DNA of 64,000 bases from Colius striatus (lineage: Eukaryota; Chordata; Aves; Coliiformes; Coliidae), in assembly GCF_028858725.1 (NCBI RefSeq), contig NC_084790.1:85747506-85811505 (forward strand), in the 5' to 3' direction. This document shows positions 23,916-54,300 of the stretch, in pieces. The position numbers and the translations under genes were made by a program. Under the pieces are notes generated by a model, which ran no database searches, was not told where the DNA came from, and saw only the letters and a program-made list of their open reading frames with translations. Positions within the stretch are counted from its first letter, which is position 1, and the number at the start of each line of letters is the position of its first letter.

Positions 23916-24203
23916 CTCAGCCTGCCTCGCTCCAAGGAAAAGTGAAAACAATGGTTTTTTTGAAAAAGAAGAAATACTCCACAATTACACATTTTTAGTA
24001 TTTATTAATGTAATTGAAATGATCTCAGCAAAGACAAGCTTGCTGGCAGGAGGGGCTCTGTCAGCAGCCATCAGGGCTTGACTTTGCCCTGATATTTACC
24101 CTTAAGGGAACTTAATTTTGAATTGAGACTGGCTTTTCCTGCATGGGGACTTGTGTGATTTCAGCAGACAGCACTGGCCCCCCACTGCCTTTCAAAGCAG
24201 CTG

Positions 24204-24811
24204 TGCCGCGAAGTTTTCGGCTCTTGGCCTAAAAAACCAAGCTCGAAGCCTAAAACCAGGCTCGAAGTCTAAAAACCAAGCTCGAAGCCTAAAAACAAAA
24301 CCAGACTTGAAGTCTAAAAAAACAGGCTCAAAACCTAAAGAAACCAGCTCTAAGGCTACTTCATGCGGTGATCAACCCAGGGTCCGATTCTCAGCTGGGT
24401 GGGAAGAAATCAGTCCTACTCAGTGTGAGTGATAGCAGAAATCTTCTCCACTTTATTGAAAGCAGGCTCTAACTTCTATACACAGCAGCTTCAAAGCCAG
24501 CTCAGCAACAGCAGCTGAATATTTTCATGTTCATCCTACTTGTGCTTTCTGCCATAAGCAAGCTCCCTCACATTTTCCCATCTTGTTTTTCCCTCAAGTT
24601 ATTTACCACCTTTAGCCGAAAACAGTCCGACCTTGAGGGAACAGAAAGCGGCCTGCTGTCTACGTGACAGCAACTGCTTTAACCATGGCTCTGACTCTGG
24701 TCTTGATTGTGCATCAAATCCATATAACTAGAGCCCAGGCTGCCTTGCCCCAACGGGCCCAGCATTATACCCCGGGATACATGTCCATGCTCCCTTAACC
24801 ATTCCTCCACA
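24204..24811 (-). mobile_element. Solo LTR, ERVK-like, 608 bp, 6-bp target duplication CAGCTG
   Basis: It runs TG...CA and is flanked by CAGCTG on both sides (24198-24203 and 24812-24817). A related LTR lies inverted at 42428-42959. On the minus strand it has a TATAGA element and AATAAA (rc at 24452-24457). Near its 3' end it carries about five diverged repeats of a 20-22 bp AAGCCTAAAAACCAGGCTCG-type unit (24228-24355). A 6-bp duplication is typical of class II (ERVK-like) elements. It lies about 1.2 kb upstream of TSPAN36. Confidence 0.88.
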
Positions 24812-24876
24812 CAGCTGCAGCTTCAGTTCGTAGGTTGCGAGCAGAGACTGTCACCTCCCTTTCCAGTCACCTCCCT

Positions 24877-24950
24877 TTCATAGAATCATAGAAATGTAGG
24901 GCTTGGAAGGGATCTTTAGAGATCCAGTCCAACCCTTTTCTGTGATTTCC
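24877..24950 (-). mobile_element. CR1 3' stub
   Basis: CATAGAATCATAGAAATGTA then GGAAGGGATCTTTAGAGATC, the antisense terminal block, 65 bp beyond the solo LTR. Confidence 0.8.
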
Positions 24951-25365
24951 CACTCCTGTTGCAGCATAACCCTTCCAAAATCTATATCCCTGGAGGAAAC
25001 TGGCTCACATCTGTTTTTGCTGGGGAGGGGCAAAGATGGGGAAACATGTTATGGCTGCATCCTGCAGCTCAGCACAGGTTGAGGTTCAGGCTGCCAGAGG
25101 TTTTCTTTGGAAAATCAGCCTTTGGCTGCCCACCTTACACCTTCAGCTTGTTCACAAAATCCAAGAGGCTTTTGCTGATGGAAATAAAGCAATATTGTCA
25201 TCCCCTCTGCGGTCACTAGAATTCAAATCCCTTGCCCTCTGGCTGCTCAGCCTCACATTTTGGTTTGCAGAGCATTTAAACCTGGGTTGTAGCTGTATCT
25301 CCACTACATGCAGCTGAAAACATGGGCATGAGATATTGCCAAACCAGAAAGGATGAGAAGTGCTT

Positions 25366-25692
25366 GATCATAGAATCCCCGAATGGTTGGGGGTTGGAAC
25401 AGCTCTCTATAGTGCAACCAGCCCCTGCTAGAGCAGGTTCCCCTGGCTCAGGGGGCACAGGAGCGTGTCCAGGTGGGTTTGGAAACTTCCTGAGAAGGAG
25501 CCTCCACACCCTCCCTGGGCAGCCTGGGCCAGGGCTCCCTCACCTCAGCACCAAAGGACTTGCTCCTCATGTTTCAGCTGGAACTTATTGTGTTACAGCT
25601 TGTATCTGTTCCCTCTCAACCTTTCACTGGGTACTACAGCAAGAAAATGTCACCTCATCCTCCTGACACCCACTTATAAGTGTTAGTGAGGG
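25366..25692 (-). mobile_element. CR1 3' fragment
   Basis: Antisense CR1 from CATAGAATCCCCGAATGGTT to about CCACTTATAAGTGTTAGTGA, ending some 200 bp before the TSPAN36 GC-rich promoter. Confidence 0.85.
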
Positions 25693-25899
25693 AGACAGCT
25701 GTGGGTTGGCAATCCTGGAAGGCAAATCTGCTGCAACTCTTTTTAGCCACAGCCAGAGCTTTTCAAACAAATCCTCGGCTTAAAAAAAAGCTTGACAGTT
25801 TCGAAAGTATAGAAGTAAAACTCGAAACAAACCAAACCTGACAAACAAACCCAAACACACCTTGAAATCAACAATGATTTCGTCAAACGCCTGCCCCCA

Positions 25900-26093
25900 G
25901 CCTGTGCCCCAACCCCCTGCTTTGGCACACTGTATCGGTGGCCACGGGGGAAGCACTGCCCGCCTCCCGTGGGAGGGACGGGTCGGGACGGGACGGGACG
26001 GGACGGGGCGGGCCCGGGGGGCGGCCCCACGCACGACTCAAAGCCCGGCCGTGATCCGTGGCTGCAGCTCTCGTCTCTCAGCCCCAAGGGTCC
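25900..26093 (+). promoter_or_regulatory. GC-rich TSPAN36 promoter with GGGAC pentamer tract
   Basis: CpG- and G-rich sequence directly upstream of the TSPAN36 start. It includes about five tandem GGGAC/ACGGG units around 25980-26008 followed by GGGGCGGG (SP1-like). No TATA box is visible. The transcription start cannot be placed from sequence alone. Confidence 0.55.
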
Positions 26094-44775
<18,682 letters not shown>

Positions 44776-46260
44776 TAAAATGAAAAGATCACTTGTTTTT
44801 CTTCCTGATGATACAAGAGACTCGTAAAGATGAATGCTAAAGGATAATTTATGACCTTCTTGCTAAATAGTTTGGTTTACATATATGAAACACAAAGAAC
44901 ACTCTGTATTGACTTGGGAAAATCTTTTGCAAGTGATGTCAATTGGCAATTTCAGTCTTCATTGCCCTACAGTAACATACCCTGATCTTGCATACCACAG
45001 CTTTGCAAGGCTACTGTAGATTTGGATTTGTGGCTTTAGACAGCACTAGACAGTGTAACAGACTGCTGAAATAGTTTTTCTTCTGCAGTTTTTTCATCTA
45101 CTCTTGAAACATGCAGACGAAACATACCTGAGATGGCAGGATGGGCTTCAGTTAACTATACACACATCAGATGATTCCAATGGTGGTGTTAAACAGAAAC
45201 TTCTGAATACGAGGTTCAAATACTCTGCATGAGCATGGGGATTTAGAATGTTTTCTTTCTATTTTATGGCAATGTTTGCTTTTTCCCGCCTCCAAGGGCA
45301 TGTATTAGTGCAAGACAATCTGTGCTTAAAGTCTAGAATGGATATTTGAATTTATTTTGAAGCAGCTAGCAAATGTGAACAACTCCAAGCTAGGAAGCAA
45401 AGGGTGTTTTTGAGCTTTTGGGCTCAGGAAATCTCCTGGCTTTTTTTTTGTCTCTTTTTAATGAATATGTTATTTGATATAAAAAATTGTTCATAAAGCA
45501 GGGCTTTTTAAAATTCTTTTTCTCTATTTACTGATGCTGTTATGGTTTTTCTACACAAAGACAGATTATGTCTCTCTCTTTAATGTGGAAGTTGCAGGAG
45601 TTATTGAATGAATGTTGGAAGATGGGAGTCACGGGATGTGTCATCTCAGCATGGTTGTATACCAGACAGGACTGCTAGAGGGTTTAGTGCAGCTGTTCCT
45701 GTGTTGCTGAAGGTCTGACCACTAAAAATATTGTGGTGTCGTTCTTGTACTGAGCAACTTTAGTAGCCCATTGTCTGGCAGCATCATGCGACTCCTCGTT
45801 TGCTAGTTTGGCTTTATTAGAGGTCTACAGCCTTGCAGTCACTCCTTGGATTGCATCACTGCTTCAAAAATGGCCTTTTTTAGCTCATTTGTATCTTCAT
45901 CTGTTTCTCGGTTCTTGAAGAGGTTTTGGGTGTTTAGAGTTGAGGAGGGAGGGGAACATAGGAGCTATCTGTTAGCAAGTTGTGGAAAAACAAGATTTTG
46001 CTTTTTTTTTTCTTCCTTTGGAGATATTAGCAGCCTATCCTTAGCAATAAGCCTTTGTGTTTGTAGCAAATTAGGACAAAGGAGTTTAAGGTAGATTTAA
46101 GCCGTTTCTCTTCGTGTTTTTTCCAGGGGGGGGGAAAAAACCGAGTGAGTGACGGCTTTATAGGAGACATAGATGTTGAACAGTGCCTTCATTTTCACCG
46201 AGGCTTTGTCTCCTGTTGAATGCCGAAATAAACTGAATTTGCGTAACCCATCAATAACTG
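44776..46260 (+). terminator. Probable TSPAN36 3' UTR and distal poly(A) site
   Basis: This 1.5-kb stretch is free of recognisable repeats and AT-rich, as expected of a 3' UTR. An AATAAA overlaps the stop codons at 44774-44779. A second AATAAA at 46227-46232 is followed 35-60 bp later by a GT/T-rich stretch (about 46267-46292) that fits a downstream cleavage element. Which site is used is inference. Confidence 0.45.
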
Positions 46261-46289
46261 CTGCGAGGTGTTGGGGGTTTTTTTTGGTG

Positions 46290-46524
46290 GTGGAGTCCCC
46301 GTCCGCGGCGGGGGGGGAGGGACAGGCCGCTTCTCCCTCAGCGCTTCCCGCCTTCGCCTCCTCCCGCGCATGCGCAGCGCCGGCGCAGCCCACGGGCGGG
46401 CGGGGCGCGGCGGGTTTGAAGCGAGCTGAGCCGCCAGCCGGGACTCTGCCGGGGGACCCGCGTTCCTTTCCTCTTCTCCCTCCTTCTCCCCACCGCCTCG
46501 AGCTCCACCGTCTTCATCGCAGAG
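46290..46524 (+). promoter_or_regulatory. SKA1: SKA1 CpG-rich promoter and non-coding exon 1
   Basis: A CpG-dense block contains a perfect NRF1 palindrome GCGCATGCGC (46366-46375). It also contains GCGCGG (46405-46410), four bases, then TTTGAA (46415-46420). That is the CDE-4-CHR arrangement of late cell-cycle promoters. A splice donor GTAAGA follows CAGAG at 46524, so the untranslated first exon probably runs from roughly 46420-46450 to 46524. The exact transcription start is not determinable. Confidence 0.6.
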
Positions 46525-46849
46525 GTAAGAAGAGCCGGGGGCTCTTGAGGGAAGAAGGACGTTGGGTCGGGAGGCGAGGCGGAAGGGACGGGAGCCGCGG
46601 CGGGTTGTAACGGTTTCCCCTGAGGCGCGGAAGGGGCGGGGATGGGCAAAGCTGGGACAGCGAGTTGAGCCAGCGCGCCCTTTTTAGCACTAAAAGGAAA
46701 AGCTTGGTTCTGAGGTGAGGAAACCAGCAGAGGGAGCCGCGTGAGCGCCAGGAACGCCGCGGCTGCCACACGCGCGGGTTTGTCCCTCTGCGAGGGGCAC
46801 GGTGCGGTGCAGCAGCGGGGTTCTGTTCATTGCTGGCTGTAACAGATGA

Positions 46850-46992
46850 GTCCCCGTCCCTGGAGATGCTGCAAAGCTGTGGAGTCGAGGTGCTGAAGGC
46901 TATGGGTTGGTGGTGGGCTTGGCAGGGTGAGGGGAGGGTTTGGACTCCATGAGCTTAAAAACCTTTTCTAACCAAAATGATTCTGTAAGTCT
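46850..46992 (+). mobile_element. Diverged CR1 3' end, second subfamily, SKA1 intron 1
   Basis: GTCCCTGGAGATGCTGCAAA through GGACTCCATGAGCTTAAAAA and AACCAAAATGATTCTGTAAG. Confidence 0.75.
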
Positions 46993-47509
46993 GCTTGCCT
47001 AAGAGCAACTGATGGATAATGCTGCTCTCTGTGCTTCTAGTTCGGAATCTCGGACACTGAATTTGTAGCATGTAAAATAATTCACTACTAAGTGCAAGTT
47101 GCTTCTCTGCCGAAGCCCGCTGAGTCCAAGAATGTTTGAATATCTGGTCTGATCTCGCACACGTTTACAATTGCTTGTCTTTAACATCAGAGTTCCTCCT
47201 ACTTGTACCCTAAGCAGGGGATATTGTTTTCCTCTCCAGTCCTTTTTAGTTAGACAAGCTTCTTGGGTTAACTCTGGCGCTTCTCAACTGCCTATTCCCA
47301 CCCTTTTCGAGTATGAAACAGATTCCTGTACAAGAGGCTCTTGGCAAACTAAGCTGAAAGGATTGCCAAACCAAAATATTCCCAGGTGGTAGGGATCCTG
47401 TTTGTGTAAGAAAGACGGGGAAATGGTTGATTTCCAAGAGTAGTTTCACGGGCCTTTCTATTTGGTTTTAAATTTGAAAAACTGGGCCAGAGTAATGTAG
47501 CCTGTCGTG

Positions 47510-47620
47510 AATCACAGAATCCTAAGGTTTGGAAGGAACCTTGAAAGATCACTTAGTCCAGCCTCTGTGCCAGAGCAGGACCACCTACACCGATGGATCT
47601 AGTGCAGCCAGGATAGGCTC
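47510..47620 (-). mobile_element. CR1 3' terminal fragment, SKA1 intron 1
   Basis: ATCACAGAATCCTAAGGTTT then GAAAGATCACTTAGTCCAGC, antisense and diverged. Confidence 0.78.
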
Positions 47621-48251
47621 TAGATCCAAAATGAATGAAAAACATCATAGCCTCATTTGCCGTCACATCTTGGGACTTTAACACAGGAAGCAAAGCAATG
47701 TGAAAATCGAGAGACTCTTGAGTGCAAGTGGACTTCTGAAATACAGTGCTTTTCACTTTATGTATGTGCCAAGTGACTGGGCCATGGGCAGACAGCCTGA
47801 CATTTCCCTTTTCAGGTTTGCTGAAGATACATGTGTAGTAAGCAAGTGCATGCTCGTTTTCTTTCACATAATTACTGGTCTTTTTTAATATGGATCATCT
47901 GATACGATTTCCTTGAGAGAGCCTTATAGAACTACTTTATATAAACCAGTTATTTCTTCTAATTTTACAACTTTTTTAGTATTGAACACCTTACTGTAAA
48001 TGACCCATTTCAGTGAGGAACCACTGTACTGATATTAGAGTGCATTTATCTCGAAAGTTTCAGGGAAACTTCTTTGTCTAATGCCAGTTACTTTGTGGTA
48101 GTTACTGCATTTACTGCTTCACTCAAGTTCCCTTTGCTTCTTTGACAGATCAGAACCCTCTTCAATATTCTGATTGTGTGCATAAGTGTTTGCAGTTTAG
48201 GTCTTTGTTAAATTACTTCATGTTTCTTTATTTATCTCTCCTCAGTATGAT

Positions 48252-48339
48252 ATGGCGTCTTCAGACCTGGAAGATTTAATCTCTCACTTCAACTTGAAGA
48301 TTTCAAATGTAAAAAAGACTCTTCAATTAAGAAGTATAG
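48252..48339 (+). CDS. SKA1: SKA1 coding exon 1 (start exon)
   Basis: The acceptor is CTCCTCAG at 48245; the exon's first base is 48246. ATG 48252 has G at -3 and +4. An out-of-frame ATG at 48247 precedes it. Encodes 29 residues ending LQLRSI. Donor GTAAAA, phase 1. Confidence 0.93.
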
Positions 48340-51300
48340 GTAAAAGAAATTAAGAGGGGGTTTTGGTTTGCACCTCCTGGCAGGAAATGGGAATGCTTTA
48401 ATGGGGCAAGGAATGTAACACGAAGTGCAATTCAAGTGAAATACAGAGAGCAAAAAAACCAAAATGAGCAAGGATGGGAAACTGGGAGCATTATCCAGGA
48501 GCTATGTGTCAAGTAGAGAACTCAGGCTACGTGAAAGTATGTTCCTCTGAGGGACTTAAAGACTGCTGGCTAATGCAGCCTGTATTCTGTATATTTGTTG
48601 GGGAAAGCTTCAGTTAGGGGAATTGAAAAGTATCTTGGTGAGTGTGTTAAGCCTAATAACCAAAAATATACAAAGTCATAGAATGAGGTTTATACAAGTA
48701 TCTTGTCCTGGCATTCCAGGAGTGCCTGGCTGTGATGCAGATATGCAGTGGTATAATAAACTGGTTTAAACTGACCCACTGAAATTGATCTGAATGTTTT
48801 AGTTTCTTATCCTTTCCTAGGCACAAACAGTGGTTACATGGGGTCACAGAAATATTAGATGGGAGGTTCACCTGGTCATCTAGGCTAACTTCCTGTTGGA
48901 AGAGTATTAGGCTAACTGTTTAACAAGAGACTGCTGCTGCATCTCTCAGGAAGATAACGGTGGTTGGGGAGTGTCGAGTTAGATAATTGCTGCTTGTGGA
49001 GGGTGAGGTACGTGGGATTTTGGTTTTGTGTTGGAGGTGTTTTGACTTAATGTTCTCTTTCTGACAGGCCAAGAACCATCCCTCAAACTGGTGCTCTACA
49101 AAATAGGACAAGAGGTAGTTCTCCTGCACGATCTCCTGAACAAAATGGAAACAGAAGTTCAACAGCAAGAAAGACTGAAAAATAGGCTGAAAGTAAGCTT
49201 TTCTTTAATGACCAGGGGAAAAATACAGAAAGGTTCAAAGGAATCTTTGATAAGTGCATAGCCATTCTTTTCTAGGTCTTCATTGATAGGTTTGTATGCA
49301 TGGGGCTGGTTATAAGTGGAACTGAGACTCACAGCAAGCTTACTGATGGTTTATTAAGAAGCTTTCCAGCACAGCAAATGTGAAAAAATTTGGTTTAGAC
49401 ATTGAAACTATGTCTTCATCAAAACAGATACTGTGTTCTAAAAAACAATTCTGATTTGACATCCTTGCAGTTGCTGTGAAGGCAGTTTCATTAGAATATT
49501 ATCTGCTGTTTTCATGTGTGTTTGTAGTGCCTTTGTGTCTTCAGACTTGTTTTTAAAGTGTTGTTTGGAAAACATAAGTGAGTTTCCTGTAGTATCTCTT
49601 CATTGCCACCACCTTTTCTCCTGCCCAGACATGCTACAATACCTTGGTGAAGACTTGTTTCTTGCCCACTTAGTTTACTGTCACCTTGAGGGCAAGGAGC
49701 CTGTGTTTTCTCACTAAGCTTTGTTTTCCTGATCTGCTTTTATTTTAATTTTAAAAAATTATTTTAGCACAGCCTTAATAGTAAATAAATTTTACTTGCT
49801 TTACATGGGTAATTTTAGATTTCTGATGAATTCTAACATGTATTTCAGGACCTCCAGCAGTCTGCTGAGAGAGATCAGATTGAAGCACAGCGCCTCCGTG
49901 AAAACATTCCTCCCCATCTGCCTAAACCAACTCAGAGCTGGTATGTGGTACATGAGAGTGGAGGTATCAGACTGCTGCTGGCAGCATCCAGCTGCAGCAC
50001 TGTACAGCTTGATTGTGTATTAACTGTGGTCTTTTGGGTACTGAGGTTGTTATATGTATTGATTCTGTATTGATATGTATTGAGTTTGTTCTTGACTGCA
50101 TCAAGAAGAGTGTGGGCAGCAGGTTGAGGAAGGTTCTGCTCTCTTTCTCTTCTGCCCTGCTGAGGCCTCATCTGGAGTCCTGTGTCCAGTTGTGGGCTCC
50201 CCAGCTCCAGAGGGACAGGGAACTGCTGCAGAGAGGCCAGTGCAGGGCCACCAAGATGATCAGGGCACTGGAGCATCTTCCTTGTGATGAAAGGCTGAAA
50301 GACCTGGGGCTGTTTGCTCGGGAGGAGACTGAGGGAGAATCTCATTAATATTTACAAATATTTAAATGGTGGGTGTCAGGAAGTTGGTTACTTTTTTTTC
50401 TCTTGTATCGAGCTTCAAGACAAGGGGTGGTGAAGCTGCAACACAAAGTTCCATTTGAACATAAAAAAAAACCCCTCTTTCAGTGTTATGGTGAGGGAGC
50501 CCTGGCCCAGGCTGCCCAGGGAGGATGTGGAGGCTCCTTCTTTGGAGGGCTTCAGGACCCACCTGGACACATTCCTGTGCAACCTGATCTAGGTGGGACC
50601 TGCTTCTGCAGGGGGGTTGGACTGGATGATCTCTAAAGGTCCCTTCCAATCCTTACCATTCTGTGATTCTATGACTGCTTACTACCTGGCTTGTGCTGGC
50701 ACCCTATCAGATCCCTTGGATAAAACCAATAAAATATGAAGTTGTCCAGATCCAAGCTTTCAGTGACAGGTGGTAGAAGGATAGTTCTTCAATTCCTTGT
50801 TTTAGAATTGCGTACTTGCTTATTTGATATCTGCGGTGCCTCAGGATCGAAGGATGGGTTAGTGACGCAAGCGCTGGGTCAGGAACTGAAGTTCACTAAC
50901 CTTCCAAATGTCCTTTAAAAACAAAATCCTCTAACTCAATCACCTTTCTGTGGAGATTTCAATTATGCTTGTGGTATTTTTCTTCTCCTTTCCCTTCAGC
51001 AGCCTGGCCTTTTATTTTAGCTAACAATGACATCCACCTGCCTTTGAGAGTGCTGTACTAAGAAGCTGTTCAGAATAAAGTATTTCAAGTGAGAGACTGA
51101 GAAATGAGCAAGTGAAAGAGGAGCTATTATTCAAAGGCTTCTAAGACATTGTAACTCTGACTGGCTTTCTCTGAGTGGTCAGCTCTTTGGCCTGTTGGAA
51201 TTTCATTTTAGGAGGTGATGTTAATGTTCAGCCTCAGGCTGAAAACATTACAAGCGTATTCCAGCAAAATAAAAGGTTAAAGATGTGGGAATAAGGTTAC

Positions 51301-54300
51301 AGAAGAGAAGAATGAAGTGTAATTTTGAGTAGTGTGCAGCAATATTCTCATCTGTGTAGGCAGCACTCAAGTTGAAATTTGGACTTGTCTCAGCTGGTAG
51401 AGAGATGACTTGTGCAGAAGTCTTTTTTCTGAATGTGACCTTTTAAACATGATCCCTGAGCTTAGGAAAGGGCCTCCTGAAATATGTCTAGAGATGTCTT
51501 GTTCCTCTTCAATTTTCTGTTCAATTTAGGCATTGTTTTATGGGATAATTTTGTTGTATATGTGAAAGAATGAATTTCAGAACAATTATTTTCTCAGATG
51601 TCTGTCCCAAAATGCTTGGGGAGCTGAGCACTAATTGTCTATTGAGCAAATATTCTGGGAAGTAATGCAGAAAGCAGAGTGAGCACTGCAACACGGGTGA
51701 GATAGGCCTTCAAATTGCAGAAAGAATGAAAACTCCACCCACCCAGATCAGTTGAATGCTTCATGACTTTAGCTATTGTTTCTCTTGATGTTCTCATTTA
51801 CCAGAGGTATCTCCAATGAAATAACAAGCAAATTCAGTGTATCTTAAAGCCTTTCTATTCCAGGTGTTTGAGAGATCAATTTCTCACTACTCCAAAGCCA
51901 GACTTTGAACAGAAGCTTTGGTTCTTTCTTTTCATGGTCCAGGTCAGCAGTGAGCTGTGTGCATACCATCTCACTGCAGCAATGTACAGGCAAGGTAGTG
52001 GGTGGGAACCCAAAGCACAAGTACCTGTGTGTAGGGATTCATCTAGAAAAGATCAGAGGTTTGTTGCAGTGAAGAGTATGGCAGGAGACTGGAGTATACA
52101 GGAGAAGTGAAATTTTAAGCTGCAGACTCACCTCTCAGTCCTCCTGTTAGTCTTTCTCTTCTGAACTCACCTCCAGCACCACCGAAACTCCACACCTTTC
52201 CCTCTTCCTTCCTGACATTCCCTGCCACTAACACTAGTTAGAGTGTCAAGGTCAGTTTTATGCAGGACCTCACCTTGTTTTTTAGATGTTGACATCTGAA
52301 TTAGTTTAACTGATTTACTGGGTTTCAGAAGGGTGCAGAAGAGAGCTTATCCCATCACTGTGTGCTGGGCCAGGCAACTGGGCAGCCCAGCAGGTGGCAC
52401 TCACTGTCCTCACTGCTGTGCTCTTCATAGAATCACAGAATCATAGACTGGTAGGGGTTGGAAGGGACCTTTAGAGATCATCCAGTCCAACTCCCCTGCA
52501 GAAGCAGGTGCCCCCTAGATCAGGTCACACAGGAAACCTCCCAAGAAGGAGCCTCCACACCCTCCCTGGGCAGCCTGCCCAGGGCTCCCTCACTTCAACA
52601 CTGAAATAGCTTTTGCTTGTGTTTAAATGGGGTTTTTTTGTGTTGCACCTTCTTTCTATTACTCCTTGTCCTTTCACTGGATGCAGCAGAAAAAAAGTGC
52701 TGCCCCAACTTCCTGACACCTAGCATTGAGATATTTGTAACTGTTAATGAGCTCCCCCCTCAGTCTTCTCCAGACTAAACAGCCTCAGGTGTAACAGCCT
52801 TTCCTCAGAAGGAATATGCTCCAGTCCCCTGATCATCTTGGTGGCCCTGCACTGGCCTCTCTCCAGCAGTTCCCTGTCCTTCTTGAGCTGGGGAGCCCAC
52901 AACTGGACACAGGACTCCAGATGAGGCCTCAGCAGGGCAGAGCAGAGGGGGAGCAGAACCTTTCTCGACCTACCACCCATACTCTTCTTGATACATCCCA
53001 GGATGCCATTGACTTCTTGCCCACCAGGTCTGATTAGTTTATTATCAACTAGGACTCCCAGGTCTTTCTGCAGATCTACTCCCCAACAGGTCAATCCCCA
53101 GCCTGTCCTGGTGCAGGAGGATGTTCCTCCCAAGGTACAGGACTCTGCACTTGTCCCTAATCATAAAGGTCTCTTGGTTATTTATTAAAAGTCCAGACAC
53201 CTGATATTTTTATTCTGCAGCTCATCTCTAGTATTGGGTGAATTTACTCCCTTGGGTACTTCTCCCCTGATAAAATTTTTGGAAGGGAATACTGGACCAT
53301 GGGAATTTTTGGAAAGTTAGGTCAAAGTAGAGGATGAGTCATTTGCAACAGGTCAGCTCAGTACTGCTTTAGTTATCTCTGTTGCACATCTCATCCCAGT
53401 GATGTCCTTGAAGTCAGATGATGGTGAATTTGGCCAAATGCCTCCTCTTTGCTGTATTCCTACCCACTAGGAGGAGAGCAGCTAGGGGTGTGGCTGGGAG
53501 GCAACTCAGTGTTTGAGGCTCCAAGCTGAGGGTTTGGAGGAGGGGTAAATGTATAAAAAAGACATGCTCTAATAACCACTCAGAGCAGGAAATTCCCACC
53601 TTTGGGTGTCTTGCCTAAAAAAATAAAATATATATGTATTAAAAATATCCCAGGCTGCTGGATGATGTTGGATTTCTTTGCTTTTGAAAGATTAATGCAT
53701 GATTTCCCAAGATTTGAACTCGTTTCAAAGAGTTGTGAAGTTATTTCAAGTCTGCCTGTGCTGCAGCTGCAGCTCTGTGTTGTGCTTCATCTGATAAAAA
53801 AGTGAGGCCTCATGTTCTGAGAGATGCAATGGTACATTGAATTCTTAACTGCTCTGTGCTGCATTTGGACTCCTTCCAATTCACCTGCTTAGCAGCCTTT
53901 CTAGCAGAGAAATAAAGAGCTATGATTAAGTCAGCTAAAGTATGCAATATGGAATGGAATAGGCTTGCTTTATTTGTGTTTCTTTCAGGAAAGATTGTGA
54001 ATTGGGTTCATCCTGCATGACAGATGGATTGGAACTTAGGTCTGTGAGAAAGCAGACGTGATAATATAAGGGTATTCCCCTTACTGCTTATCTGCTGTTT
54101 ATACTCTTAATATTCATCTATTTTACAGCATCACTTGGCCAACTGTGAAACATGGAGAAGAAACAAAAGTTGCAGAACGTGATCATGCAAAGAAGCCTAT
54201 GAAAGAGACAATACCGATTAAAGAAGCAGCCTTTATAACTACAGAAGAATTTCAAAGTGTTCCTGCGTAAGACCCTGTCCTGCTAATTTAGGTGGTGCTA

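Larger units (their letters stand above)
16881..25899. other. Intergenic region between CFAP53 and TSPAN36
   Basis: Holds five CR1 fragments and one solo LTR. The longest unremarkable stretches are 17635-21051 and 21357-23403. They contain only short, composition-driven open frames with no conserved-looking protein, and no RNA gene that I recognise. Confidence 0.6.
49941..54128 (+). other. SKA1: SKA1 intron 4
   Basis: A 4.2-kb intron with two CR1 copies in opposite orientation (50090-50674 plus, 52428-53165 minus) and repeat copy A. The stretch 50675-52427 shows nothing recognisable. Confidence 0.85.

Noticed and set aside
48830-48910. CR1-like block (GGTCACAGAAATATTAGATG...) in SKA1 intron 2
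   Set aside because: Similarity is too weak and short to distinguish an ancient CR1 from chance.
51863-52109. Possible extra SKA1 exon after TTCTATTCCAG
   Set aside because: The exon 3 to exon 4 junction (split Cys codon, then the linker) already matches the human protein, and the candidate has no family similarity.
53980-54062. Possible SKA1 exon after TTTCTTTCAG at about 53988
   Set aside because: The frame meets a stop within a few codons in the required phase; the acceptor at 54128 gives the correct protein.
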